Assembly: GCA_965223485.1 (NCBI GenBank)
Contig: OZ244993.1
Span: 1,550,001-1,614,000, forward strand
Length of the DNA: 64,000 nucleotides
Direction: 5' to 3'
From: VXPQ01 sp965223485
Lineage (GTDB): Bacteria; Bacteroidota; Rhodothermia; Rhodothermales; VXPQ01
This document shows positions 32,650-42,565 of this stretch, piece by piece; position 1 is the first letter of the stretch; every line of letters starts with the position of its first letter. The position numbers and the translations under genes were made by a program. Below the pieces are notes generated by a model. It made no database searches and was not told the origin of the DNA. It worked only from the letters and a program-made list of their open reading frames with translations.

Positions 32650-34836
32650 ATGAATCCCCAACAGGAAGGCAATGGGCATCAGGCGCTCGAGCGCTTTGCC
32701 CGTGATCTCATCGAGCTGGCAAGGAAGGGCGGCATCGACCCCGTTATCGGGCGCGACGAGGAAATCCGGCGCGTCCTGCAGATTCTTTCCCGCCGGACCA
32801 AAAACAACCCCGTGCTGGTTGGGGAACCCGGGGTCGGGAAAACGGCGATTGCGGAAGGTCTGGCCATTCGCATCGTGCAGGGCGATGTGCCGGAAGGGCT
32901 CAAGGACAAGCGGCTGGTCGCGCTCGATATGGGCACGCTCATCGCGGGCGCCAAGTACCGCGGCGAATTCGAGGATCGCCTGAAAGCCGTCGTCAGGGAA
33001 GTCGCCGAATCGGATGGACAGGTCATTCTGTTCATCGACGAAATCCATACGCTCGTGGGCGCGGGCGCTGCGGAAGGCGCAATGGATGCGGCGAACATTC
33101 TGAAACCCGCGCTCGCCCGCGGCGAATTGCGCGCCATCGGCGCAACCACCCTCGACGAGTACCGCAAGCACCTCGAAAAAGACAAGGCGCTGGAACGCCG
33201 TTTTCAGATGGTGCTGGTCGCAGAGCCGACCGTAGCCGATACCATTTCCATCCTGCGCGGCATCAAGGATCGCTACGAGGTGCATCACGGCGTGCGGATC
33301 CAGGACGCCGCCATCGTAGCGGCGGCCGAACTCAGTCACCGGTACATCTCGGATCGTTTCCTGCCCGACAAGGCCATTGATCTGATCGATGAATCGGCGG
33401 CCCGGCTTCGGATCGAGATCGACTCCATGCCTGAGGATCTCGATCAGATGGAACGGCAAATCCGGCAACTGGAAATCGAACGGGAAGCCGTCAAGCGGGA
33501 CGGCGCACAAGGCAAGCCCGAGCGGATTGATGAACAGATCGCCAAACTCGAGGAAGAGCGCAACGAACTCCGGGCGCGCTGGGAACAGGAAAAGAATGTC
33601 ATTCGGACGATTCGGGATACCCGGGAGGGTATGGAGCAGCTCCGTATCCAGGCGGAAAACCTCGAACGCGGCGGCGAGTACGGCCGCGTTGCGGAGATTC
33701 GTTACGGACAGATTCCGCAGGCCGAACAAAAAATCCAGGAGGCGCAGGCTCAGCTCGACGAAATCCAGGAGCGGGGTGCCCTGCTGAAGGAAGAAATCGA
33801 CCCGGAGGACATCGCAGAGATCGTATCGCGGTGGACCGGTATTCCGGTGGCGAAAATGCTTGCCGGCGAGCGGGATAAGCTGTTGCGGCTCGAAGAAATG
33901 CTGGAACGCCGCGTCGTCGGACAGCCCGAAGCGCTCCGGGCCGTTTCCGACGCCGTGCGCCGGGGCCGAACCGGATTACAGGAAGCGTCGCGCCCGACAG
34001 GGAGTTTTATTTTTCTTGGCTCCACCGGTACGGGCAAGACCGAACTGGCGAAGGCCCTCGCCGAGTTTCTGTTCAACGACGAGAACGCCATGGTCCGCAT
34101 CGACATGAGCGAATACCAGGAGCGCCACACAGTCAGCCGTCTCGTGGGCGCTCCTCCGGGCTATGTTGGATACGAAGAGGGAGGACAGCTTACCGAAGCG
34201 GTGCGCCGCCGTCCGTATTCCGTTATCCTGCTGGACGAAATCGAGAAGGCGCACTCCGAAGTATTCAACGTGTTGCTGCAGGTTCTCGACGACGGGCGCC
34301 TGACCGACAACAAGGGCCGCGTAGCCGATTTCCGGAATACGATCGTCATCATGACGAGTAACATGGGGTCCGAGATCATACAGGAACGGATCGAAGCCAT
34401 CGAGACCTTCGATGACAAGGCGCTCGCGGCAATGAAGGAGGATATGAGAATCCTTCTCAAGCAACGGCTCAGGCCGGAATTCCTTAACCGGATCGACGAA
34501 ATCGTTCTGTTTCGTCCCCTTGGCCCAGAACAGATACGCCGTATCGTAGATATACAGTATGCCCGGATCGAGGCGCTCGCCCGGCAGAACCAGAACCTTT
34601 CTCTCACGCTGTCCGATGCTGCGCGAGATCGGCTGGCAGAGCACGGCTACGATCCGACGTTCGGGGCGCGCCCGCTGAAGCGCGTGCTGCAACAGGAAAT
34701 CGCCAATAAACTTGCGGAAGAAACTCTGGCCGGGCGCATTGCGGACGGAGATCGTGTACACATTGACATTGCCCCCGACACAGCGGGATTGACCTTCGAA
34801 ACCGTCGGCCGTTCTACGGCTGAACCGGCGGCATAA
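32650..34836 (+). CDS. clpB: ClpB-type AAA+ disaggregase lacking the N-terminal Clp repeat domain
   Basis: 728 residues versus about 860 for full ClpB. The protein begins just before the first AAA domain (ALERFARDLIELARKGGIDP). Nucleotide site 1 has GEPGVGKTAIAEGLA and VILFIDEIHTLVGAG. The long coiled-coil M domain that distinguishes ClpB from ClpA/ClpC is complete (about residues 255-375, MERQIRQLEIEREAVKRDGA onward). AAA2 has FLGSTGTGKTELAKALAEFL, VILLDEIEKAHSEVFNVLLQ and the sensor-2 GARPLKR. It rescues aggregated proteins with DnaK. Absence of the Clp_N domain resembles the internally started short isoform of other bacteria, here hard-wired because no upstream N-domain coding exists. Confidence 0.92.
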   Translation: MNPQQEGNGHQALERFARDLIELARKGGIDPVIGRDEEIRRVLQILSRRTKNNPVLVGEPGVGKTAIAEGLAIRIVQGDVPEGLKDKRLVALDMGTLIAGAKYRGEFEDRLKAVVREVAESDGQVILFIDEIHTLVGAGAAEGAMDAANILKPALARGELRAIGATTLDEYRKHLEKDKALERRFQMVLVAEPTVADTISILRGIKDRYEVHHGVRIQDAAIVAAAELSHRYISDRFLPDKAIDLIDESAARLRIEIDSMPEDLDQMERQIRQLEIEREAVKRDGAQGKPERIDEQIAKLEEERNELRARWEQEKNVIRTIRDTREGMEQLRIQAENLERGGEYGRVAEIRYGQIPQAEQKIQEAQAQLDEIQERGALLKEEIDPEDIAEIVSRWTGIPVAKMLAGERDKLLRLEEMLERRVVGQPEALRAVSDAVRRGRTGLQEASRPTGSFIFLGSTGTGKTELAKALAEFLFNDENAMVRIDMSEYQERHTVSRLVGAPPGYVGYEEGGQLTEAVRRRPYSVILLDEIEKAHSEVFNVLLQVLDDGRLTDNKGRVADFRNTIVIMTSNMGSEIIQERIEAIETFDDKALAAMKEDMRILLKQRLRPEFLNRIDEIVLFRPLGPEQIRRIVDIQYARIEALARQNQNLSLTLSDAARDRLAEHGYDPTFGARPLKRVLQQEIANKLAEETLAGRIADGDRVHIDIAPDTAGLTFETVGRSTAEPAA

Positions 34837-34878
34837 GCCTAATACCTCTATACTTTCATGAATAAAATCGCTACCTAA

Positions 34879-35376
34879 ATGTCTCTTCCGGGTTTTACCA
34901 TCCGGCCCGCCAGTCAGGACGATGTGCCGCTCATCCATGCATTCATCCGGGGGTTGGCCAGATTCGAGCGGCTCGAGCACGAATGCATGGCTACGGAGGA
35001 AGCGCTCCGGGATACCCTGTTCGGACCCCGCGCATATGCCGAAGTGCTTATCGGCGAATTCGAAGGCGCCCCGGTGGGATTTGCGCTTTTCTTCCACAAT
35101 TACTCCACCTTTCTGGCGAAGCCCGGCATCTATCTGGAAGATATCTACGTAGATCCTGCCTGGCGCGGACGCGGTTTCGGCACGGCGTTCCTCACGCATG
35201 TGGCCGATCTGGCGGTCGCCCGGGGATGCGGACGCCTTGAATGGTCCGTGCTGGACTGGAATGAGAACGCCACCCGGCTTTACGAGCGGCTCGGCGCCGA
35301 ACCGATGAACGAATGGACGACCATGCGTGTGACCGGGGAAGCGCTCACTGCCCTGGCCCGCGTTACGGATGGCTGA
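34879..35376 (+). CDS. GNAT-family N-acetyltransferase
   Basis: 165 residues. GNAT motifs: IRPASQDDVPLIHAFI (strand 1 and helix 1), YLEDIYVDPAWRGRGFGTAFL with the acetyl-CoA-binding RGRGFG loop (about 93-113), and LEWSVLDWNENATRLYERLGAEP. The WxVLDWNxxAxxLYxxLGA pattern is that of the diamine/spermidine acetyltransferase-like subgroup, but the substrate cannot be fixed. It follows clpB by 42 bp on the same strand. Confidence 0.88.
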   Translation: MSLPGFTIRPASQDDVPLIHAFIRGLARFERLEHECMATEEALRDTLFGPRAYAEVLIGEFEGAPVGFALFFHNYSTFLAKPGIYLEDIYVDPAWRGRGFGTAFLTHVADLAVARGCGRLEWSVLDWNENATRLYERLGAEPMNEWTTMRVTGEALTALARVTDG

Positions 35377-35492
35377 CGGGTGCGTACAGGCATTCCCGGA
35401 TGCGCGATGCTTTTCTTTCTTTTACTGCATAAAAATTTCGAAAGTGTTACCTTTTCGGTTAGAACAGCCCTGCCCACAGATCCCGAAAAGCA

Positions 35493-36842
35493 ATGACCTC
35501 CAGAAATCGACGCGACTTTTTGAAGACCGGCGCGCTCCTCGCCGGAGGGCTTGCGCTGCCAAGCATTGTTCCGGCCTCCGCTCTCGGACGCGCTGGCCGC
35601 CCGGCTCCCAGCGATCGCATAACGCTTGGATTCATCGGCACGGGCAATATGGGAACCGGGCACCTGAAAACATTTCTCGAAAAGGAGCAGGTACAGATTG
35701 CGGGCGTCTGCGACGTAAACCGGGGGAGTCCCGGATACTGGAACGGCGCCTACGCGGGCAGGGAGCCCGCACAGCAGATCGTGAACTTTTTCCGCGGCAA
35801 GCAGATACACTCCGGGCAGTACACCCCCTGTGAGGGGTACGAAGACTTTCGGGAGTTGCTGGCCCGCGACGATATCGATGCGGTTGTGATTGCCACGCCG
35901 GACCACTGGCACGCCATTCCGGTTATCGCTGCCGCACGCGCCGGCAAGCACATTTACGGGGAGAAACCGCTTTCGCTTACCGTCAGGCAAGGACGGGCCA
36001 TGAGCGATGCCGTAAAGGAGGCAGGGGTTGTGTTCCAGACCGGCAGCCAGCAGCGCTCCAACGAGCGTTTTCGTCATGCCTGCGAGCTCGTGCTGAACGG
36101 ACGCATCGGCACGCTTCGCACGGTACGATGTGGTCTCCCGCCGGGGCATACGGACTTCGGTCAAACCGGTGACCGGAAAGAGCCCGAGCCGGTACCCGAA
36201 GGCTTCAACTACGATTTCTGGCTTGGCCCCGCTCCGGAAGCGGAATACTGCCCTGCCCGGTGCCACGTGAACTTCCGCTGGATCCTTGATTACTCCGGGG
36301 GGCACGTGACGGACTGGGGCGGTCATCATCCTGACATTGCGCAGTGGGGCATGGGCACGACCCGGACCGGCCCGATAGCTATCCGCAATGCTAAGGGTAC
36401 CTTCCCGGAGAACGATTTGTGGAATACGGCCACGGACTATTACTTCGAGGCGGAATACGCCAATGGGGTGACTATGATCATCACCAGTGACGAGCAGAGG
36501 GGCGTTCGTTTCGAGGGCGACGACGGGTGGATATTCGTGAGTCGCGGAGGCCACGAGGTGTCCGATCCGGCCATCTGGAGCACCATACTGAGCGATCAGG
36601 ATACCCGCCTCTATCACAGCGACGATCATCGCCAGGACTTCATCGATAGCGTGATCGCCGGTACCGAACCGATAGCGCCGATCGAGGAGGCGCACCGCTC
36701 GATTACCATTGCTCACCTTGGCAATATCGCCATGCAGTTGGGCCGCGATCTGAGATGGGATCCGGATCGGGAAATGGTGCTCGACGACGCCTCGGCCAAC
36801 GAGATGCTCGGACGGCCCATGCGGGAGCCCTGGAAACTCTGA
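35493..36842 (+). CDS. Gfo/Idh/MocA-family oxidoreductase with Tat signal
   Basis: 449 residues. The twin-arginine signal NRRDFLKTGALLAGGLALP sends a folded, cofactor-loaded protein to the periplasm. The Rossmann fold follows (ITLGFIGTGNMGTGHL, about 44), with DDIDAVVIATPDHWHAIPVI and the catalytic-region EKPLSLTVRQGRAM. The C-terminal domain (HVTDWGGHHPDIAQWGMGT) is the GFO_IDH_MocA_C-like bacterial type. Members oxidise or rearrange sugars and glycosides through NAD(P)-linked chemistry; the substrate is unknown. A second member lies at 47465-48793. Confidence 0.88.
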   Translation: MTSRNRRDFLKTGALLAGGLALPSIVPASALGRAGRPAPSDRITLGFIGTGNMGTGHLKTFLEKEQVQIAGVCDVNRGSPGYWNGAYAGREPAQQIVNFFRGKQIHSGQYTPCEGYEDFRELLARDDIDAVVIATPDHWHAIPVIAAARAGKHIYGEKPLSLTVRQGRAMSDAVKEAGVVFQTGSQQRSNERFRHACELVLNGRIGTLRTVRCGLPPGHTDFGQTGDRKEPEPVPEGFNYDFWLGPAPEAEYCPARCHVNFRWILDYSGGHVTDWGGHHPDIAQWGMGTTRTGPIAIRNAKGTFPENDLWNTATDYYFEAEYANGVTMIITSDEQRGVRFEGDDGWIFVSRGGHEVSDPAIWSTILSDQDTRLYHSDDHRQDFIDSVIAGTEPIAPIEEAHRSITIAHLGNIAMQLGRDLRWDPDREMVLDDASANEMLGRPMREPWKL

Positions 36843-37387
36843 TGCGCTAAAAAGTAAAGAGGAGGGCCAGGCATGTCGGGGCTCCAGTCCGTATGCAAGA
36901 CCCTCCTCCGTGGTGCACACCGTCGGCGGAGGTAGGACCGAGGGGTGCGTTTGCGTGCACAACCGCCTGTTTTTCGCCGGCGGGTCAGGTGCACAGTTTC
37001 ATTTCGAGCAAATTTCCTGCCACATAGATTTCCTTACGGGAGATTGTTGTGCAGGTTACGCTGCGTCCGTTCCGATTTTCCGCGCCCTCCGTTTTGTCCG
37101 TACGCACGTTGTCCCGGTGGTGAAAGTCCGGATTGTGTCCGGCGTATATCCTGCGCAATAACGGATTATACAGCCGTTCATTCCACGCATTTCCTGTTTT
37201 TCAGGTGGGGTAGCTTATTTTTGCACAATCGGGTGCAAAAGGGAAATACTACTTGCAAAACGGTTTTAGATCGGTTTTATTGTTTGACGGATGTGCTGGT
37301 AACATACTGGTAACAGGACACGGGCTGTACTATTGCCCCTGTCCGGGTTTTTTTCTCTGATCCGTCTTTGCAGATGGCGCTGCCGAT
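36843..37387. other. 545-bp intergenic region ahead of smc
   Basis: No gene is supported on either strand. It holds a long interrupted hairpin (36859-36908): outer arms GAGGAGGG and CCCTCCTC and inner arms GCAT and ATGC around about 20 bases, immediately after the oxidoreductase stop codon and without a T tract. Just before smc are AT-rich DNA and a short direct repeat ACTGGTAACA (CTGGTAACAT then CTGGTAACAG, about 37299-37317), a plausible regulatory region. Confidence 0.4.
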
Positions 37388-40300
37388 ATGTATCTGAGCA
37401 AACTCGAATTGCATGGCTTCAAAAGCTTCGCGGATCGTACCGTGCTGCATTTCGATGCAGGTATTACGGCCATCGTAGGTCCTAACGGATGTGGCAAGTC
37501 GAATATTGTGGACGCCGTGCGTTGGGTGATCGGCGAGCAGCGCACCCGCATTCTCCGTTCCGACAAGATGGAGAATGTCATTTTCAACGGTGCGTCGAAG
37601 CGCAAGCCGTTGGGCATGTCCGAAGTGCTCCTGACGATCGAAAACAACCGGGATATTCTTCCTGCCCGGTTCGACGAGGTGCAACTGGGGCGCCGTCTCT
37701 ACCGATCCGGCGATTCCGAGTATGCCATGAACGGCGTAACGTGTCGTCTTCGGGACATTATGGATCTTTTCATGGACACCGGTATGGGCGCCGGCGCCTA
37801 CTCGGTCATCGAGCTCAAGATGATCGACGAGATTTTGTCCGAAAACACCGATGACCGGCGGCGTCTGTTCGAGGAAGCCGCCGGCATCACGAAATACAAG
37901 GTGCGGCGGCGCCAAACGCTCGCAAGACTGGACGCGACCCGGAACGATCTCGAGCGCATTCGAGACCTTACGGACGAGATCGCCAAGCAGGTTCGGAGCC
38001 TCAAGCGTCAGGCCGGACAAGCGGAGCGCTACAAGCAGGTCCGGAACCGCCTGCGCGAGATCGAACTGGCGCTTGCCAGCATCGACTATGCGCGCCTCGC
38101 AGAAGAACAAAGCAGGCTCAGCGACGAAACGACGGGCCTGAACAAGCAAACGACACATGCAACGAAACAGGAAACCGACCGGGCGGATGCGCTGAAAGCT
38201 CTCCGGGAGAAATTGCTTGCTTGCGAGAAGCGTCTTGACGCAGAACGCACCAGCCTGTATACACACATCGACAAGCGGCGCGAACTGCAAACGGAGCAAC
38301 TTCTTGCGGAAGGACAGTTGGAATCCGCCCGCGGCGAATGGCAACGCATGCAGGAGGAGCAGGAAACCGCTGCAATGCGCCGCATCGACATGGCGCAGGA
38401 GATTGCAGAGGTGGAAAAGGCATTGAAGGAAGCCGAGCCCGCTCTGTACGAGGCGGAGAAAAGGCTTGCTGCTGCAGAGCGAGAGCGCGACACGCGCCGC
38501 GCCGCCAGTGAGGAAAAACAGCAGGTATTGCTGCATCTTCGCGCAGAGGAACGCGCGCACGAAGAAGAACATGCCTCGCAACGCCGCCAAATCGACAAGA
38601 TAGTCGGTCAGCGAGACCTTGTGCAGAGGAACATGGCGGATACGGAAACGGAACGGCGTGAGGCGGAAGAGTCGCTTGCCGAACTGCGTACGCTTGCGGC
38701 GGATACGGAAACCTTGAAGTCCGGGGCAGCGGCTGCTGTCGAACAGGCCCGGCTCGCCCTTGAACGGGCCACGGAGGAGGAGGCGCAGATCCGGAAATCT
38801 CTCGAGGAAGCACTCGACCGGCTGCACCAACTCGAACGCAAGCGGGAAGCGCTTGGGGCATCGGCCCGATTGCTGGAGAGCATGCTCACGTCATACGAAG
38901 ATTGCTCAGGGGCCGTGCAGTATCTGGCAACCTCGGAATGGTCGGGTGGAAGCCTGACCACGGTAGCCGATCTGCTTGCATGCAAGGACGCGGACCGCGT
39001 TGCCCTCGCTGCCGCTCTTGGTCCTTTCGCCGGGTGCATTGTCGTGGATTCCGACCACGAAGCCCGGGCAGCCATCGAACAATTGCGCCGCAACGGCCAG
39101 GGCCGGGCCACGTTCATTGTCCTGGACCGGATACCGGATACGATGGCCTCCGAAAGCTACCGCCCCGTGCAGGCCGCATCGCTTGAGGAATGCGTACGCG
39201 TTGCTGCGAGGCAAGTCGATTCCGGAAAATACGCTCGCCTCGTTCGTCTGCTGTTGCACGATGCGTACGTCGTCGATACGCTCGACGAGGCGGAACAACT
39301 CGCCACCCGGACTGCTTGCGGCGTGCGATTCTTTGCGCGCACCGGCGAATGGGTCGATGGGCAAGGAGTTCTGTATGCAGGCAGCGAGGAGGAAGGCGAT
39401 GCGTTGGCGTCGGGACGTCTCGAGCGCCGGGAGCAACTGGAAACCACGCGCCGCCGTTTGCAGGCCATCCGAAGCGACATCGAGGCCGCAGAACGAATCA
39501 TCGGCAAGCACCGCACCGCGATGGCTGCCGTTCCCGGCGAAACATGCCGCGAACGACTTGCCGATGCCGAGCGGGGCCTCGCGCAGGCGGAGCGGGAAGC
39601 GGCGCAGGCCGCGTTCAACATGGTAGCGGCCGAACGCCGACAGGAAGCGCTCGCGAACAAATCCGAAGAGGCAAAGACATTTCTTGAAGAGACAGGCAGT
39701 GAGGGAGAACGCCTCGACGCGGATCTTGCACAAGCTGCCGAGAACCTGAGTATAGTCCGATCTCGTCTTGCCGAAGCGGAAACGGCATTCCGGACCGCCG
39801 AAACCGAAAGCCGTGCGGCAACAGGGATATGCAGTGAAGCGAGCCTTGAAGCGCTCAAAGCGCGCAACCGGCACGAGAATTTGCAGCGGGACCTCGATCG
39901 CGCACGTGGGCGCCTTCAGGACCTGCATGACCGTACGAAAGTGCGCACCCTCCGCATCGACGAACTCGACCGGAAAATGCAGCAGGCCAACGGTCGGCTG
40001 GAAAAACTGGCGGCCGACCGGCCCGGCATGGAAGAAAAGCAGGCGGCGCTGCAGGCGGCGATGGACCGATCGGAAGGTGACCTGCAAATTATCCGGAAGG
40101 ACGCGGCGATCCTCGAGGGCACATTGCAGGGGTTACGGGATCGGCGTGAGCAATTGATGCATCAGGAGCACAAGCGTGAACTGCGGCTCACCGAAATCCG
40201 CACCCGCACGGATGCGCTGGTCGAACAGGTTTTCGGAGATTTTGCCGTATCGCTCCCGGAAGCAGTGGCAGAGGCGTCTATCCTGGCGCCGGAAGACTTT

Positions 40301-40990
40301 GAGGAAGAGGCTGCCCGGGAGGAAGTGAGCGCATTGCGCCTCCGCCTACGCACCATGGGAAGCGTCAACGAACTTGCGCTTGAAACCTGGGAAGAGGAAA
40401 CGAAACGGCTCGAATTCCTGACGCAGCAACAGCAAGATCTCGAAGCGGCCGAAAAGACGCTGCTCGAAACGATCGACGAGATCAATGCCACTGCTTCGGC
40501 GAGGTTCATAAAAACGTTCGAAGATATCCGGCGCCATTTCCGGCAAACGTTCCAGGATCTGTTCGGGGAAGAAGCGGTCGCCGACCTGGTGCTGGAAGAT
40601 CCGGCGCATCCGCTCGAAACGGCCATCCGCATCCAGGCCCGTCCCGGGGGCAAAACGTCGTCGACCACCTCGCTGCTTTCCGGAGGCGAGAAAGCCCTTA
40701 CGGCGATCGCACTCCTGTTTGGCATCTACCTTGTCAAGCCGAGTCCCTTCTGCATCCTCGATGAGGTGGATGCTCCTCTCGACGATAAGAATGTCCGGCG
40801 TTTCATGCGCATGATCCGGCGGTTTGCAGAACACACGCAATTCGTTCTCGTTACACACAACAAGTTGACGATGGAGGCGTCGGATCGACTGTACGGCGTC
40901 ACCATGCAAGAACCCGGCGTTTCCCGTATTGTTGGCGTGCAATTCGACGAAGCTGTCAAAATCGTCGAACGTGCTTCTCGGGCTGCATAG
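37388..40990 (+). CDS. smc: Chromosome partition protein SMC
   Basis: 1200 residues, full length. The N-terminal head has MYLSKLELHGFKSFADRTVL and Walker A VGPNGCGKSNIVDAVRW (about 31-47), with YRSGDSEYAMNGVTCRLRDI and the EEAAGITKYKVRRR turn. Coiled coils (about 170-505 and 665-1015) flank the hinge (about 510-640, SGAVQYLATSEWSGGSLTTV). The C-terminal head carries the ABC signature LLSGGEKALTAIALLFGIYL and Walker B PFCILDEVDAPLDD. It works as a homodimer with ScpAB to organise and segregate the chromosome. No scp genes are adjacent. Confidence 0.96.
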   Translation: MYLSKLELHGFKSFADRTVLHFDAGITAIVGPNGCGKSNIVDAVRWVIGEQRTRILRSDKMENVIFNGASKRKPLGMSEVLLTIENNRDILPARFDEVQLGRRLYRSGDSEYAMNGVTCRLRDIMDLFMDTGMGAGAYSVIELKMIDEILSENTDDRRRLFEEAAGITKYKVRRRQTLARLDATRNDLERIRDLTDEIAKQVRSLKRQAGQAERYKQVRNRLREIELALASIDYARLAEEQSRLSDETTGLNKQTTHATKQETDRADALKALREKLLACEKRLDAERTSLYTHIDKRRELQTEQLLAEGQLESARGEWQRMQEEQETAAMRRIDMAQEIAEVEKALKEAEPALYEAEKRLAAAERERDTRRAASEEKQQVLLHLRAEERAHEEEHASQRRQIDKIVGQRDLVQRNMADTETERREAEESLAELRTLAADTETLKSGAAAAVEQARLALERATEEEAQIRKSLEEALDRLHQLERKREALGASARLLESMLTSYEDCSGAVQYLATSEWSGGSLTTVADLLACKDADRVALAAALGPFAGCIVVDSDHEARAAIEQLRRNGQGRATFIVLDRIPDTMASESYRPVQAASLEECVRVAARQVDSGKYARLVRLLLHDAYVVDTLDEAEQLATRTACGVRFFARTGEWVDGQGVLYAGSEEEGDALASGRLERREQLETTRRRLQAIRSDIEAAERIIGKHRTAMAAVPGETCRERLADAERGLAQAEREAAQAAFNMVAAERRQEALANKSEEAKTFLEETGSEGERLDADLAQAAENLSIVRSRLAEAETAFRTAETESRAATGICSEASLEALKARNRHENLQRDLDRARGRLQDLHDRTKVRTLRIDELDRKMQQANGRLEKLAADRPGMEEKQAALQAAMDRSEGDLQIIRKDAAILEGTLQGLRDRREQLMHQEHKRELRLTEIRTRTDALVEQVFGDFAVSLPEAVAEASILAPEDFEEEAAREEVSALRLRLRTMGSVNELALETWEEETKRLEFLTQQQQDLEAAEKTLLETIDEINATASARFIKTFEDIRRHFRQTFQDLFGEEAVADLVLEDPAHPLETAIRIQARPGGKTSSTTSLLSGGEKALTAIALLFGIYLVKPSPFCILDEVDAPLDDKNVRRFMRMIRRFAEHTQFVLVTHNKLTMEASDRLYGVTMQEPGVSRIVGVQFDEAVKIVERASRAA

Positions 40991-41004
40991 CATATCCCGA
41001 CAAG

Positions 41005-41025
41005 GCGGTGCGTCCGGCGGACCGC
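41005..41025 (+). terminator. Possible terminator after smc
   Basis: GCGGT (41005-41009) pairs with ACCGC (41021-41025) around a GC-rich loop with two further possible pairs, followed by TTTCT. It lies 15 bases past the smc stop. The stem is short and the T tract broken, so confidence is low. Confidence 0.35.
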
Positions 41026-41086
41026 TTTCTATGTCCGGTCGTTTGCTTATTTTTCCCGGAGCGATCCGTGAAGCAGCATTTCCCGA

Positions 41087-42124
41087 ATGAATCCGGACGA
41101 ACACAAGCAACCTGACCTCGACGGAAGTGGGGAGGCCGCCTGGCCCCACCATGTCTTGTTGCTGATTTTCGTCATGCTTTGGGGCGGAAATTTCGTGCTC
41201 GCCGAAGTGGCCCTTCGCGAAATGTCCCCAATCGGGTTTTCCGTCTCCCGATTTCTTCTCGGGGGCGCGGCCATGATTACCATGCTGTATTTCCAGCTCT
41301 TTTTTGGAGCCGGAGAAGCGGCGGGGCGCACCAGCCTTTTTCCCCGGGTGCATAGAAAAGATTGGCCGCGTCTGCTTGTCGTTGCTGTGCTGGGCGCCAC
41401 GCTTGCTCCCTGGCTCGGTATCGAAGGCCTTGGACTTACCCACGGCGCCCGGGCTTCCTTGTGGTTGGCGCTGGGCCCGGTGCTCAGCTGCGCGCTGGGT
41501 TATGCGCTGGGCACGGAACGCATCGGCCGCCTCGGATATGTCGGTATCTTGCTGGCGGCGCTTGGTACGTTCACGCTGGCCTTCGACGGCTTTCGCGCTG
41601 ACAAGGGATATTGGCTCGGCGATCTGTTACTCGTCCTGGCGCTGCTCATGGCGGTCGCCGAACTGCATTTTATCAAACCCCTTGCCGCCCGGTATGGCGC
41701 CACGGCCATGGTGGCGGCCCGCACAGCTATTGGGGGCATGGTTTATCTTGTCATCGCTCTGCCTGCACTCACAGGCGAATCCTGGCTGGAGCTCGGCGCC
41801 TGGACCTGGATAGCCATTATTTTCGGGGGCGCTGTCGGCGTCGGTATCGGCCAGTGGGCCAAGGTGCGCGCCCTGAAAAAACTGGGACCGACCCGGGTAG
41901 TGCTCTACGGCAACCTCGTTCCCCTTGCCGCACTCTGGCTTGCATGGGTAACCATCCGGACGCAGCCGTCCGCGCTCGAGATCCTGTCCGGACTGTTTAT
42001 CGTGCTGGGTGCGATCTGCATTCAGGTGCTGGATGTGCGCCGCCGGGGCGGGAACGACAAGAAGGACAGAGACGGCTCCTCCAGTCTTCTCGAAAGCGTG
42101 GTCGTGCGATCCGGGGATACCTGA
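41087..42124 (+). CDS. EamA/DMT-superfamily transporter
   Basis: 345 residues, predicted inner-membrane protein with ten hydrophobic helices arranged as two EamA repeats. The first starts VLLLIFVMLWGGNFVLAEVA with PIGFSVSRFLLGG; the second starts LLLVLALLMAVAELHFIKPL and ends LVPLAALWLAWVTIRTQPSA. A hydrophilic N-terminus and a basic C-terminal tail (RRRGGNDKKDRD) lie in the cytosol. The family exports or exchanges small metabolites; the substrate is unknown. It follows smc by 96 bp. Confidence 0.88.
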   Translation: MNPDEHKQPDLDGSGEAAWPHHVLLLIFVMLWGGNFVLAEVALREMSPIGFSVSRFLLGGAAMITMLYFQLFFGAGEAAGRTSLFPRVHRKDWPRLLVVAVLGATLAPWLGIEGLGLTHGARASLWLALGPVLSCALGYALGTERIGRLGYVGILLAALGTFTLAFDGFRADKGYWLGDLLLVLALLMAVAELHFIKPLAARYGATAMVAARTAIGGMVYLVIALPALTGESWLELGAWTWIAIIFGGAVGVGIGQWAKVRALKKLGPTRVVLYGNLVPLAALWLAWVTIRTQPSALEILSGLFIVLGAICIQVLDVRRRGGNDKKDRDGSSSLLESVVVRSGDT

Positions 42125-42150
42125 GCGATCCGTTGCCGTTGCCTGCCCTG

Positions 42151-42543
42151 TCAGGAGGCGCCGGGCATTCTCACGACCAGTTCGTCCGGCAAGTCGTTGC
42201 GTTGCGTTTCCGGGTTGACGAGGGGGCCGGTAAGCGGCATATGAAACCCGGTCAGGAACGGCGCCATCGTCGAAAAGAAAAATTCCTGCTGGAACTCGTA
42301 AAAGTCGGGGTCGAATCCGCCGGAGTCCCCTTCGTGCCCTTCCACATCAAGGTAGAGAACGCGCGGCCAGTCGGGAAAATCGCGCTGCGCTTCTTTCAGG
42401 TACCCGAAAACGGCAGCCGCCGCCTGCTCGAACCCATCCTCCGCGCGTACGATGTGGCGGATAGCAACCGTATTGTCGAACTGCATCCAGATGCCCTCGG
42501 CGTCCGGTTTACGGTAGGCGGGTATAAAAGGCGGTTCCGGCAT
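42151..42543 (-). CDS. Conserved hypothetical protein co-oriented with uvrA
   Basis: 130 residues from the ATG at 42543 (MPEPPFIPAYRKPDAEGIWM), starting 22 bp after the uvrA stop and therefore probably co-transcribed with it. The content is mixed alpha/beta (VLYLDVEGHEGDSGGFDPDF) with no signal peptide or membrane segment. I do not recognise a family. The acidic GHEGDSGGFDPDFYEFQQEF segment might bind metal or a protein partner. The frame is open upstream inside uvrA, but that part is antisense-like or overlapping and is not used. Confidence 0.5.
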   Translation of the reverse strand: MPEPPFIPAYRKPDAEGIWMQFDNTVAIRHIVRAEDGFEQAAAAVFGYLKEAQRDFPDWPRVLYLDVEGHEGDSGGFDPDFYEFQQEFFFSTMAPFLTGFHMPLTGPLVNPETQRNDLPDELVVRMPGAS

Positions 42544-42565
42544 CGGTACGGATAAGGGTCTATCG

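Noticed and set aside
32377..33729. 450-codon minus-strand ORF overlapping clpB
   Set aside because: Antisense of the first AAA domain; no independent evidence.
37388..40990. Rad50/SbcC or RecN instead of SMC
   Set aside because: Hinge domain, FKSFADRT start, signature LLSGGEKALTAIALLF and 1200-residue length are those of SMC; no zinc-hook CxxC.
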